Shown here piece by piece: positions 46,438-55,338 of a stretch of 64,000 nucleotides of DNA. The stretch lies in assembly GCF_008035925.1 (NCBI RefSeq), contig NZ_CP036264.1, forward strand, positions 9,203,615 to 9,267,614, read 5' to 3'. A program made the translations under genes and the position numbers. Numbering within the stretch: the first letter of the stretch is position 1; each line of letters begins with the position of its first letter. Source of the stretch: Stieleria maiorica. GTDB taxonomy: Bacteria; Planctomycetota; Planctomycetia; Pirellulales; Pirellulaceae. The notes beneath the pieces were generated by a model. That model was not told the DNA's origin, ran no database searches, and saw only the letters and a list, made by a program, of their open reading frames with translations.

Positions 46438-47759
46438 TGTGGTGGGCAACACTCAAGCTGGCGATCCGAAACTTGCTGCTGCACAAAATGCGCAGCTCGC
46501 TGACGCTGTTGGGGACCATCCTGGGTGTCGCCTCGGTGATCGCGATGCTGTCGATCGGTGAAGGCAGCAAGCAGGACGCGCTGGATCGGATCCGCGGCCT
46601 GGGTGCCAACAACGTGATCATCCGCACGGTTCAGCCCTCCGAAGAAGCCGGTGGCGGTGGCGGCAGCAGCACCCAACCGGCGATGGTCACCACCAGCCGG
46701 TACAAGGTCAATGCCTACGGGCTGACCTACAGCGATCTGCGGGCCTTGAACGAATTGCCGACCGGAAAAAGTGTCGTTCCGGTGATGATGAAGCGGCATG
46801 AAGTGTCACATCACCGCAACCGTATTCCTCAGGCTCGTATCCTGGCGACGACGCCGCAATTGCGCGATGTTCGCAGTATCACGGTCGCCCGGGGACGGTT
46901 TTTGCAGTCGGGGGACTTGGAGACGATGTCCAACGTCGCCGTGTTGGCCGACGGTGCCGCAACGGCGCTGTTCGGATTCAAAGACCCGCTCGGCCAACCG
47001 ATCCTGGTCGGTGGGACTGCGTTCCGGGTGGTCGGTGTGTTGGAGGAACGTGACAGCGGGGTCGCCAGAGCGGGCCAAGCCGAAGGCGGCGATGCCAATC
47101 AAGACATATTCATTCCGCTCGACACCGGTCGTGCGCGGTTCGGGTTTCTCGCCCGCGAAGGATCCGCCGGTAGCCGTGAGTACGACCGCGTCGAATTGAC
47201 CGAAATCACTTTGGCCGTGGCCAGCGCCGATGGCGGCCGGGACGCGTCGGGACGCGTCGTGCCGACGGCCAACATGGTTCGCAGCCTGCTGGAAAAAAGC
47301 CACGCGTCGAAATCGGATTACCAAGTCTTGGTGCCGTTGGAGTTGATGGCCCAGGCGGAACATGAGAAACGGATTTGGAATTTGGTGCTCGGCGCGATCG
47401 CGGGCATTTCATTGTTGGTCGGCGGGATCGGCATCATGAACATCATGCTGGCGACGGTGACCGAGCGGACACGTGAGATCGGGATCCGTCGCGCGATCGG
47501 GGCCAAGAAGCGCGACATCATTCGTCAGTTTCTCTTGGAGACGACCGTGCTGTCGGCGATGGGCGGAGTCTTGGGGATCGTGCTGGGCGTCGCCATCCCG
47601 ATCATCGTGACTGTGTTTGCGGGGATGAACACCGCCACCAGCATTTCTTCGATCGGTCTGGCCTTCGGGATCTCCGTCGGCATCGGGATCGTCTTCGGCG
47701 TCTACCCGGCCTACAAGGCCGCCTCGATGAACCCCATCGAAGCCCTGCGTAAGGCATGA
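46437..47759 (+). CDS. MacB-like ABC transporter permease (MacB_PCD + FtsX)
   Basis: 440 aa. One N-terminal helix (LTLLGTILGVASVIAMLSIGEG, about 22-43) is followed by a periplasmic domain with GSKQDALDRIRGLGANNVII. Three C-terminal helices carry the FtsX signature (LVGGIGIMNIMLATVTERTREIGIRRAIGAKKRDI). There is no ATP-binding cassette in this protein or next to it, so the ATPase must be supplied from elsewhere. The gene is translationally coupled to the membrane-fusion protein. The exported substrate could be a small molecule or a lipoprotein; the sequence does not say. Confidence 0.88.
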   Translation: MWWATLKLAIRNLLLHKMRSSLTLLGTILGVASVIAMLSIGEGSKQDALDRIRGLGANNVIIRTVQPSEEAGGGGGSSTQPAMVTTSRYKVNAYGLTYSDLRALNELPTGKSVVPVMMKRHEVSHHRNRIPQARILATTPQLRDVRSITVARGRFLQSGDLETMSNVAVLADGAATALFGFKDPLGQPILVGGTAFRVVGVLEERDSGVARAGQAEGGDANQDIFIPLDTGRARFGFLAREGSAGSREYDRVELTEITLAVASADGGRDASGRVVPTANMVRSLLEKSHASKSDYQVLVPLELMAQAEHEKRIWNLVLGAIAGISLLVGGIGIMNIMLATVTERTREIGIRRAIGAKKRDIIRQFLLETTVLSAMGGVLGIVLGVAIPIIVTVFAGMNTATSISSIGLAFGISVGIGIVFGVYPAYKAASMNPIEALRKA

Positions 47760-48027
47760 TCCTGGGAAACGGGCTGCAGCCATCATTCTGCCATCGCTCC
47801 GCCCCATTGTTTTGCCCCCATCGTCTTGCCCCAATGCGACAGGCGTCCGAAGGCGAAATCAACCCCCGTCCCGAATGGCACGGGCTTAAGCCCAATACGC
47901 TGAGCCGTAGGCGCTAGCCTCGGGCCTTACCGCCATGTTAAAGACGTTTCAAGGCCCGCGGCTAGCGCCGTCGGCTCACTAAGCCCGTGCCATTCACCCC
48001 CGTCCCCTTTTACGTGGGCGGCGTCCG
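47760..48027. other. Intergenic region between convergent genes
   Basis: A reverse-oriented 14-bp family remnant (about 47801-47834, TTTTGCCCCCATCGTCTTGC) is followed by copy 3 of the 120-bp palindromic repeat. No gene is present. The palindrome lies between the permease and nrfA ends and could separate the two transcripts. Confidence 0.7.
47874..47994. repeat. 120-bp imperfect palindromic repeat, copy 3
   Basis: Begins AATGGCACGGGCTTAAGCCC and ends AAGCCCGTGCCATT, with the internal block GCTAGCCTCGGGCC facing GGCCCGCGGCTAGC. Close to copy 2. Confidence 0.9.
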
Positions 48028-49575
48028 CTAGTTGGCGTCGGCGACGGCTTCGCTGTCTCGGGGCGGTTTCAGATCCAGTTTGTAGCACAGGGCGATGGCT
48101 TGGCGGCTGTAGTCGACCGATTCGCCGAGGATGCGGGCGGCTTCCTGGCGGGCGTGGAAACCTTTGCTGTTCTCGCTAGCGATGTAATCGAGTCGCCACA
48201 TCGCTTTGCGTTGCAGTTTGCGGATCGGGGCGAGTTGCTCTTCGGTCGCCCCGGCCGCTTGGACTTCGATGATCGCGTCGAACAATTCGGTCACCGCGGC
48301 GGCGGCCCGGTCGATCAACGCCCGCGTGCGATCTTGGATCATGTCGACGCGGTCCTTGATTTCTTGTTCGGGGATGTTGTGACAGGTCTGGCAGGCCTTG
48401 TTGATGTTCGTCATCGGGCTGCGCACCCAGTGGCTGCTGACTTTCGTCGCGCCTTTCTTTTCATAGGGCATGTGGCAATCGCTGCAACTGACGCCGGATC
48501 GCGCGTGGATCCCTTGGCTCCAAAGTTCGAATTCGGGGTGCTGGGCTTTGTAGACCTTGGTGCCGGTTTCCTTGTGCACGTAGTCGTAGAACTCGCCGCC
48601 GTCGGGGAAGGTCGTCGCGTCCCATTCGGCTTCCAGATCCTCCATCTTCAGCCCGTTGCCCCAGGGGAACGTCAGCGTCATCTTGTTGGCGCAGTAGTAC
48701 TCGACGTGACACTGTCCGCAGACGAAGGTGCGCATCTCCTGGCGGCTGGCCATCGTGTTGGGATCGTAGTCGCCTTTGGCGCCGGCCTCACGCCACTGGA
48801 CGATGCTGGGCAGGTGCGGCACGGGATCGTCGCTTTTGGCCAGTTTGTCGATTCCCAAGATGAATCCCGGACGCGTGACGCGGATCTGCATGGTGTCCGG
48901 GTCGTGGCAATCGACGCAGGAAACCGGGTGGGCGCCGCCCATGTGGGGATCACCGGTCGGGACATCGATTCCGTCGGCGGTTTTCTCCAGTTCGGCATGA
49001 ACCTCTTCGTAGTTCTTTTGGCTGACCGCTTTGAATCCCGCCATCACGGCGTCCATGTTGAAGTCGTTGCTGAGCGCGGCCGGCGAGGCGTCTTGACCCA
49101 TCTGTTCGAGCCCGATGCGGCGATAGGTGGGGATGATCGAGGCGTGGCAGTGCAGGCAGGCACCGGACTGTTGGACTTCGGTGACCCGTTTGGTGACCTC
49201 TTGGTCGGCCAGCATGTGCGCGTGACCGCGGGCTTCGCGGTAATCGATACTGAACGCGTATCCGGCGAACAGCCGCTTCAGCCAGGGGTGTTCTTCCAGC
49301 TTGCTGGGCGGCAAGGCGTGGTTGCCGCCGAAGTCCGTGTAGTCATCATTGACGGTCTTGAGGTAGTCTTCGTATTGCTGCGGAAAGTTCAGTCCCCAGG
49401 GTTTGGGGTCGCTGCTGATTTCCGTCACTTCGACCACCTTGGTGAACGGCGCGCGGGCTTCCTGCTTGTGTTCAAAGATCGTGACCAGCAAGATCAGCAC
49501 GCCGATCGTGGTCAGCGTGGCGATGAGGATCAAAACCGCTATCCATCCGGAACTGCGTTTCGTCTCTGAAGACAT
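48028..49575 (-). CDS. nrfA: Ammonia-forming cytochrome c nitrite reductase, CxxCH type
   Basis: 515 aa with an N-terminal membrane anchor (about 11-33). NrfA reduces nitrite to ammonia with six electrons on the periplasmic side. Five haem motifs are present: CLHCH (140-144), CVDCH (220-224), CGQCH (286-290), CSDCH (364-368) and CQTCH (395-399). The first, normally CxxCK at the catalytic haem, is CxxCH here. Active-site residues are conserved: arginine in DYREARGHAH (R113), tyrosine in CGQCHVEYY, and histidine in HPEFELW (H346). The gene follows nrfH by 58 nt. Calcium and quinol routes are as in other NrfHA systems. Confidence 0.93.
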   Translation of the reverse strand: MSSETKRSSGWIAVLILIATLTTIGVLILLVTIFEHKQEARAPFTKVVEVTEISSDPKPWGLNFPQQYEDYLKTVNDDYTDFGGNHALPPSKLEEHPWLKRLFAGYAFSIDYREARGHAHMLADQEVTKRVTEVQQSGACLHCHASIIPTYRRIGLEQMGQDASPAALSNDFNMDAVMAGFKAVSQKNYEEVHAELEKTADGIDVPTGDPHMGGAHPVSCVDCHDPDTMQIRVTRPGFILGIDKLAKSDDPVPHLPSIVQWREAGAKGDYDPNTMASRQEMRTFVCGQCHVEYYCANKMTLTFPWGNGLKMEDLEAEWDATTFPDGGEFYDYVHKETGTKVYKAQHPEFELWSQGIHARSGVSCSDCHMPYEKKGATKVSSHWVRSPMTNINKACQTCHNIPEQEIKDRVDMIQDRTRALIDRAAAAVTELFDAIIEVQAAGATEEQLAPIRKLQRKAMWRLDYIASENSKGFHARQEAARILGESVDYSRQAIALCYKLDLKPPRDSEAVADAN

Positions 49576-49633
49576 GGCGAAGCGTTTCTGTAGGAGAAAA
49601 ATCGGGACGTGAATGTGGAATGACGATCGGGGG

Positions 49634-50173
49634 CTAACGTCCGGCGTGGCCGACGTCGGCGTGACAATGGACGCAATTCAGCATGTCGGCGCCTTCGGTG
49701 GCCGGCATCAGGCTATGGACAAAGTCGTTGTGGCAATCGACGCAAGTGCCTTGCGTCACCCGACGATTACGGGGTTTGATTTGGATCGGGTCTTTGAAGT
49801 TGCCCAGCGTGAAGGCGAGCGAATGAAAAAAACCGTTGTCCGCCTTGACCACCCATTTGCCGATCGCATCATGCGGCAGATGGCAATCGTTGCACACCGC
49901 GACGTGGTGGTGGCTGCTCTGTTGCCACGAATCGAAGTGGTCCTGCATCACGTGGCAGTTGACGCAGCCTTCGGGGTTGTTGCTCAGGTAGCTGCCCCCT
50001 TTGCCGTAGCCGAACGTGAAGGTGCCGACGCCGGCCAGGACACCGAGCACCAATGCCAGGACGACCACGCTTTTGGTGTGACGGCGTTTCGGCGCGGCGG
50101 CCGTCGCTTCGTCAGCGCCGGCTGTGTGTCGCTCCGGTTCCGATGGAGATTCGCTGGGCGTTTCCTTCGTCAT
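49634..50173 (-). CDS. nrfH: NrfH-type tetrahaem quinol dehydrogenase
   Basis: 179 aa from the ATG at 50173 (MTKETPSES), chosen over an upstream extension that lacks family similarity. An N-terminal Ser/Pro/Ala-rich cytosolic stretch precedes one membrane helix (SVVVLALVLGVLAGVGTFTFGYG). Four haem motifs follow: CVNCHVMQDHFDSWQQSSHH (NapC/NirT hallmark), CNDCH, CVDCH and CVHCH. It takes electrons from menaquinol and passes them to NrfA, encoded immediately downstream. The N-terminal tail of about 30 residues is longer than usual for NrfH. Confidence 0.92.
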   Translation of the reverse strand: MTKETPSESPSEPERHTAGADEATAAAPKRRHTKSVVVLALVLGVLAGVGTFTFGYGKGGSYLSNNPEGCVNCHVMQDHFDSWQQSSHHHVAVCNDCHLPHDAIGKWVVKADNGFFHSLAFTLGNFKDPIQIKPRNRRVTQGTCVDCHNDFVHSLMPATEGADMLNCVHCHADVGHAGR

Positions 50174-50484
50174 TGATCCGTTTTGACCGTCTGCGCGCTC
50201 GCGAGTGGGGCCTGCTGAGGTGCGTCGGCAGGCCATCGACCGGCCTGCCGCGTGACTGGGGGTTGTCGATTCTACCCGTTCGGATTTCGCACATCATCTC
50301 CTGGAGCAAATGTCCAGCGATTCACGGAAAATACATCCAGCAGATGGGAACCGCGATAGGAAGCCATGCCGCAGTGACTCTGACCGGATAGAATCAAGTG
50401 TTCGTTTACTTGGTCCTCGTTCCCAGGCTCTGCCTGGGAACAAGTGGATGCCAGTGTCCTATCCATCGAGTCAGCAATGCACCC
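50174..50484. other. Divergent intergenic region with palindrome
   Basis: This 311-nt region lies between nrfH and the alpha/beta hydrolase gene. It includes the perfect hairpin GTTCCCAGGC TCT GCCTGGGAAC at 50419-50441, probably a dispersed repeat. An open frame continuing through it upstream of 50485 was rejected as start. No NrfR/Fnr-type site was identified with confidence. Confidence 0.5.
50419..50441. repeat. Perfect 10-bp inverted repeat with 3-nt loop
   Basis: GTTCCCAGGC and GCCTGGGAAC around TCT. It lies 43 nt upstream of the hydrolase start, in its probable leader; no T-run follows. Confidence 0.8.
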
Positions 50485-51420
50485 ATGCAGAGGATTGTGA
50501 AACGATTGCAAGGTCTCGTGTTGATCGTTTTGGTGGGCTACGGCTGTTTGGTGGCGATGGCGTTTTTCTTTCAAAGGTCACTGATCTTTCATCCGTCGCG
50601 TTCTAATTCGATGACGCCGCTCCAGCCGTGGCAATGTCAGGGCAGTGTGATCGGGTATTGTCGCCGGGCCGAAAATCCCGATTGTGTCTGGTTGATGACC
50701 CACGGTAACGCCGGGCAGGCCGCGCACCGTTGGTACGTGCTCGATTGCATGTCCAAGCGGGATTCCGTGTTCGTGTTGGAGTATCCCGGCTATGGGGACC
50801 GCAAGGGGCGTCCGTCGCGGGAGACCATGAATGATGCGGCGCGGCAGGCCTATCGCTACTTGCGCGAGACGCATCCGGGCACGCCCGTGTGCGTGCTGGG
50901 GGAATCGATCGGCAGCGGCCCGGCGTGTGTTCTGTCGCAAGAAGAGATTGCTCCGGACAAGATCGTGCTGGTCGTTCCATTCAACCGGCTGGCGGACGTC
51001 GCGGCGCACCATTTTCCGTTCTTGCCCGTCCGCCCGCTGCTGTTGGACGACTGGGACAACGCAGCCGCACTGGAGGGCTACGGCGGAAAGGTCGAGGTGT
51101 ACGGCGCGGCGCTGGACGAAATCATTCCGATCACGCACGCGCGAGCGTTGGCCGGTCAGTTTCCCAATGCCAGGTTGGTTGAGATTCCGGTGGGGCACAA
51201 TGATTGGGCCGATTCAAGGTGGGTGCGCATCGGAATGTATGGGGAGGCCTGCATTGAGAGGACGCTTTCTGGCGTAGGATGGCCCTTCCGGGCTGTCGTC
51301 CACGTGGGGGCGACCGCCCGGAAGGGCCGTCGTTCAGTGGGCGGCACGCGGGGCGTGCTGGAGCGACCGCCCGGAAGGGCCGTCGTACAAGTGGGCGGCA
51401 CGCGGGGCGTACTGGGGTGA
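50485..51420 (+). CDS. Membrane-anchored alpha/beta hydrolase with repeat-derived C-terminus
   Basis: 311 aa from the ATG at 50485. One N-terminal hydrophobic segment (about 9-30) leads to an alpha/beta hydrolase of the Bem46/FrsA type: oxyanion region THGNAGQAAHRW, nucleophile elbow LGESIGSGP, acidic residue in GAALDEIIP and histidine in VGHNDW. The normal fold ends around residue 260. The last about 45 residues (GWPFRAVVHVGATARKG onward) are translated from the 53-bp tandem array, and the stop codon is inside the second full unit. The substrate is unknown; esters or amides at the membrane are likely. The tail probably has no enzymatic role. Confidence 0.8.
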   Translation: MQRIVKRLQGLVLIVLVGYGCLVAMAFFFQRSLIFHPSRSNSMTPLQPWQCQGSVIGYCRRAENPDCVWLMTHGNAGQAAHRWYVLDCMSKRDSVFVLEYPGYGDRKGRPSRETMNDAARQAYRYLRETHPGTPVCVLGESIGSGPACVLSQEEIAPDKIVLVVPFNRLADVAAHHFPFLPVRPLLLDDWDNAAALEGYGGKVEVYGAALDEIIPITHARALAGQFPNARLVEIPVGHNDWADSRWVRIGMYGEACIERTLSGVGWPFRAVVHVGATARKGRRSVGGTRGVLERPPGRAVVQVGGTRGVLG

Positions 51421-51607
51421 CCGCCCGGAAGGGCCGTCGTACAGTGGGCGGCACGCGGGGCGTGCTGGGGTGACCGCCCGGAAGGGCCGTCGTACAGTGG
51501 GCGGCACGCGGGGCGTGCTGGAGCGACCGCCCGGAAGGGCCGTCGTACAGTGGGCGGCACGCGGGGCGTGCTGGGGTGATCGCCCGGAAGGGCCGTCGTA
51601 CAGTGGG
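51277..51607. repeat. 53-bp tandem array with CCGCCCGGAAGGGCCGTCGT core
   Basis: Units start GTGGGCGGCACGCGGGGCGT at 51337, 51391, 51444, 51497 and 51550, a 53-bp period with one 54-bp unit. Diverged partial copies precede 51337. The core is related to the 40-kb array and the copy in the MITE-like element. The left part is translated as the end of the hydrolase gene. Confidence 0.92.
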
Positions 51608-51752
51608 GAGCGGGTACCGGTGGGCCCTTTTGCCCGCAGGGTTTACTCAACCGGTACGACCGCGAGAGGCTGGGAATCCGTCAAATCGCCGACAACCCGG
51701 TGACGATGATTCTCCCACAGGTCCTTCCGTCTACCGTTGGGGTGCGTTCGTT

Positions 51753-54700
51753 TTGTCTCGCAATTGTTTCGTCTGGTGTTTCACGCTGCCGTTGGTCGGG
51801 CTGTTTCCGCTGTTTTCGGGTTGTTCTCGCAAGCACTATCGGACTCAGGCAGATCAGGACGTGGCCGCGATCTACGCCGAGACGCGGTGCGAGGAAGCGT
51901 ACACGTTGCCGCCGCTGGCGGGGATCGATGTCGACCCGCGGTCTCGCTTCTTTGACCCTTCGCCGGAGGACTGTCCCGCACTGCCGCTACCGGAACCGCA
52001 GTTGTACGGATACCAGCTCCCGCAGCTTGCCACCGGTGACCCCAATCTGCCGCGAAAGCGATCAGATATCGAATCAGCGGATGGAGCGGAGGAATTGCCC
52101 CCGCCGGGAGCGGAGGAGTTGCCGCTTCCGGAGGCGGAGGGATTGGACTTGGGGCCGTTGGCGGGACTGGAGGCGGAGTCCGGGACACGAGCGGTAGAGG
52201 GTTTTGCTCATACTGGCACCCCTCGTTCCGAGTCGGGGAGAGGGGCCGGGGATGAGGGGCCAAATGCCCAACCGGGACGAAGAGCTGCTTCAGATGCTAC
52301 GACAGGCCGCCTGCCCCCTCATCCCCAGCCCTTCTCACCCGCAAAGCCGGGGGAGAAGGGAGCCATAACAAATCTTGGAGATGACGACGAGACCGGTGCG
52401 ATCTCGCTGGCGTCTGGAGAGATGAAGCTGGTGATGCCCCGGTCGGCCGATGCGGTGACGCCGCAGGTCCGGCTGGCCGAGTTGATTCGTGAAAATGAGC
52501 AGGCAGAGGATGGGCAGGCGGAAAATGAGCGGGCAGAAAATGAGCGGGCAGAAAATGAGCGGGCTGGGGACGCACAAGCGGACGATGGGTTGAGCCTTGA
52601 AGGTGGAGCGGGCGAAGCCGCGGAGAACCAGCCGGATTGGGATCCGACGGCCGACAACCGCCAGGATACCGAGCAGCTTCGGATTGTGCCGATCCCCGAT
52701 GAGTTCTGGCAGCAGCTTCCCGAGACCTGTGTGCCGCGGATGTTGGAGTTCGAATCGGTACGCGAGGAGTTTCGGCGATCCTATCCCCGCGTCACGACCG
52801 CGGGCATGACCGGCATGCTGAGCGATGCGCCGCGATTGACGTTGCCGATGATCACGGAGCTGGCGTCGCTGAACAACCGCGCGATTCAAACGCAAAAGGA
52901 GCGGTTGTACCGGGCGGCGCTGGTGCTGTCGGGGCAACGCTACGAGTATGTGCTGCGGCCCACGCGTCGCGGAAACGGATCCGGCGTCACGTACACGCAC
53001 GTCCGATTGGACAGTACGACGCGGGACGGATTGGTGGTTCCGACGGAAACCAGCGTGCGGAAAACCACGGCGATCGCCGGCCAGTTCCTGGCCAGTTTCG
53101 CCAACAGCGTGGTGTTCACGTTCAACGGACCGCAGGGGTTTGCCGCGGACATCGGGTCCGACCTGGTCTTTGACTTCCAACAGACCATCTTCCAGCGCGA
53201 CGTCGTTTTTGAAGGGCTGACGCGGGCCGAGCGAAACGTGGTCTATGAGGCGCGTAATCTGATCCGTGCCCAGCGGGCGCTGTTCGTCGATTTGGCGAGC
53301 GATTACTACCAGTTGTTGTTGACCTATCGTGCGATCGAGATCAGCTCGCAAGACTACTTCAGCAATCTGCGGGCGTTCTTGCAGGGCAGGGCAGAGTACT
53401 TGCAAGCCGGCCGAATTCCCCGCGTGCAAGTCGACCAGTTCGAACAGAACGCGTTGGACAGTCGCAGTTCGTTGGTCGGCGCGTGCAACACGCTGGAAAG
53501 CGCGCTCGATCGACTCAAATTGTCGATCGGGTTGCCGCCGGAGATGCCGTTGAATCTGAACCTGGAAGAGTTGGAATCGTTGACGGCCAGCGACGAGCTG
53601 ACGGTGACGCGGCAACTGGTGATGCGAACTCGGCGGACGCTGCTGGATGCCGCCCAGATTCGCTTGGGGGACCGGGATGCGGCCGTCAACGGGGCGACGG
53701 TGTTGATCAACCGGCTTCGAGAAACGCTGCGGGTCCGCCGCAAGATCGAAGGGGTGACCGAAGTGACCGACGCGGAGCGAGAAACCGAGACGTTGGCGTT
53801 GCGGTTGGCACTGCTGGAAGCCCGACTGCAGAGCGATCAACTGGAATCGATCCGTTCGCGAGAGTTGAACTCGGACTTGCCGCCACCAGCGCTGATTCAG
53901 TTCGCCCGCACGATCGACCTGGTCGAATCGACGTTGTCGCAATCCGAACGCGCGGTCAAGTTGCGGGCGGACCTGGGGCTGGAAAGTGATGTCGCCGACG
54001 CGGTGACCGCCGATCAACTGAGCAAGCAGTTCTACAAGCTGCGGCGGCAATGGGACAGCGCGATCGAAGACCGGGAATTGGATCAGTTGCCAGAGCTGGT
54101 TGAAAAAGCAGACGCCTTGCTGAAGGAGACGGACGCGTTGAAGGACCGATTGGTCGGTGATCTGTTGCCCGAGGACGGCGTGGATTTTGAAAACGTGATC
54201 GTGCAAACGGTTGCCGATACCGTGGCCCTGGTCGACCGTGTGGAGACGAGTGATATCGGCGGGTTGGATGAGGTGCAGGTGGAACAGGAGCAGGCGATGT
54301 TGTTGGCCCTGTACCAGCGCTATGACCTGATGAACCGCCGGGGTGAGCTTGCCGATGACCGCCGCCAGATCAAGTTGGCCGCCGATGACTTGCGGTCGAT
54401 CTTGGACATCCGCGCGACGCAGACTCTGTCGGCCAACCGCTTTGAAGAAGGAGTGTTCGATTTTACCGCCGACGGCTCCACGTCGCGGCTGGGGCTGGCG
54501 CTCGACACGCCGCTGAACCGTCGTTTGGAACGCAACACCTATCGCGCCGCGTTGATCGATTATCAAGCCGGCCGCCGCGCCTTGATCGATCTGGAAGATC
54601 AAATCAAGTTCGCCGTCCGAGAAGACCTGCGGCAACTGCGTTTGCAACGCAACCAGTATGAAATCTCGGTGGCGCGAGCGGCTCTGGCGTATGAACGAGT

Positions 54701-55013
54701 CGTCAGCACCCGGCTGCAATTGCAATTGGCGGTGGGGAATGTGGTCGCGCGGGACTTTTTGGAAGCCCAGCAGGCGTTCACGTCGGCGCTCAATTCGGTC
54801 GCCCGCGATCACATCTCGTTCATTCGGCGCCGAATCGAGTTGTTCTTTGACACCGAGTCGATCCGTTTGGACGCCAACGGGTACTGGTCCGGCGGGCAAG
54901 ACGATTCGCTGGAGTTGCCTCCGCTGCCGGACTTCTACGATGCCAATCCCAATCCCTGGGGACGTTTGCCCAAGGGCGTGCGGTACAGCGACGAGGTGCG
55001 TCAGAATCATTAG
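51753..55013 (+). CDS. Very large TolC-like outer membrane efflux lipoprotein
   Basis: About 1086 aa if translation starts at the TTG at 51753, which directly precedes a lipoprotein leader (SRNCFVWCFTLPLVGLFP, then LFSGC); the start is uncertain because no ATG is suitable. TolC proteins usually have 420-500 aa. Residues about 90-300 are low-complexity and acidic; they include a repeat-derived PHPQPFSPAKPGEKGA segment (52315-52364) and tandem AENER units (52491-52565). The efflux-protein helices begin around 340 (LASLNNRAIQTQKERLYRAAL) and recur near the C-terminus (QYEISVARAALAYERV). A long helical insert lies between the halves. It may pair with the fusion protein/permease at 44.7-47.8 kb. 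Confidence 0.75.
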   Translation: MSRNCFVWCFTLPLVGLFPLFSGCSRKHYRTQADQDVAAIYAETRCEEAYTLPPLAGIDVDPRSRFFDPSPEDCPALPLPEPQLYGYQLPQLATGDPNLPRKRSDIESADGAEELPPPGAEELPLPEAEGLDLGPLAGLEAESGTRAVEGFAHTGTPRSESGRGAGDEGPNAQPGRRAASDATTGRLPPHPQPFSPAKPGEKGAITNLGDDDETGAISLASGEMKLVMPRSADAVTPQVRLAELIRENEQAEDGQAENERAENERAENERAGDAQADDGLSLEGGAGEAAENQPDWDPTADNRQDTEQLRIVPIPDEFWQQLPETCVPRMLEFESVREEFRRSYPRVTTAGMTGMLSDAPRLTLPMITELASLNNRAIQTQKERLYRAALVLSGQRYEYVLRPTRRGNGSGVTYTHVRLDSTTRDGLVVPTETSVRKTTAIAGQFLASFANSVVFTFNGPQGFAADIGSDLVFDFQQTIFQRDVVFEGLTRAERNVVYEARNLIRAQRALFVDLASDYYQLLLTYRAIEISSQDYFSNLRAFLQGRAEYLQAGRIPRVQVDQFEQNALDSRSSLVGACNTLESALDRLKLSIGLPPEMPLNLNLEELESLTASDELTVTRQLVMRTRRTLLDAAQIRLGDRDAAVNGATVLINRLRETLRVRRKIEGVTEVTDAERETETLALRLALLEARLQSDQLESIRSRELNSDLPPPALIQFARTIDLVESTLSQSERAVKLRADLGLESDVADAVTADQLSKQFYKLRRQWDSAIEDRELDQLPELVEKADALLKETDALKDRLVGDLLPEDGVDFENVIVQTVADTVALVDRVETSDIGGLDEVQVEQEQAMLLALYQRYDLMNRRGELADDRRQIKLAADDLRSILDIRATQTLSANRFEEGVFDFTADGSTSRLGLALDTPLNRRLERNTYRAALIDYQAGRRALIDLEDQIKFAVREDLRQLRLQRNQYEISVARAALAYERVVSTRLQLQLAVGNVVARDFLEAQQAFTSALNSVARDHISFIRRRIELFFDTESIRLDANGYWSGGQDDSLELPPLPDFYDANPNPWGRLPKGVRYSDEVRQNH
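52315..52364. repeat. 50-bp interspersed repeat, in-frame copy in TolC-like gene
   Basis: Exact reverse complement of 34196-34245. It is read in frame as PHPQPFSPAKPGEKGA within the disordered N-terminal part of the protein, without breaking the frame. A diverged relative precedes it at about 52217-52262. Confidence 0.9.
52491..52565. repeat. 15-bp in-frame tandem repeat (AENER units)
   Basis: Near-identical 15-bp units (GCAGAAAATGAGCGG) encode ENEQAEDGQ then three AENER copies, within the acidic linker of the TolC-like protein. Confidence 0.85.
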
Positions 55014-55338
55014 TGCGTTGAGCTGGTCAAAGCAAAACGAATGCGATGGAATCTGGATCTCGCCATCGGGACGTTTGCGCGACGCGACCGGGACCGTCTG
55101 TCAGATGTCGAACATCGTGAACGGACGAGCGACGTTGTATCGGTCCCTACCGACGTTCTAAATCTTTGCCCCGAAGTGGGGGGCGTGAAGTGTCTTTCTG
55201 CCCCCTCATTTCTTTCCGTTTTCAGTGACGCGTCACCGTTAAAAAAAGCGGTCCGTTCGGAGAGGATCGGGGTTTACACCGAGAGCAGCTTTGCGTCTGT
55301 CGGTTGTCGTTTTCCAAACTTACATTGAGAGATCACTG
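55014..55338. other. Intergenic region upstream of first DUF1559 gene
   Basis: 325 nt with no supported gene; an open frame from about 55041 has no recognisable product. The DUF1559 promoter should lie here. No strong hairpin with T-run was found after the TolC-like gene. Confidence 0.5.

Noticed and set aside
52335..55010. 891-residue open frame opposite the TolC-like gene
   Set aside because: It is arginine/glutamine-rich with no domain features and is the antisense shadow of a GC-rich gene. Other long shadows lie opposite the PPC gene (5163-6446), the first oxidoreductase (1335-2831) and the 34.4-kb sulfatase (34486-35949).
55041..55328. 95-residue open frame before the first DUF1559 gene
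   Set aside because: No family features, and it overlaps the expected promoter and leader of the DUF1559 gene.
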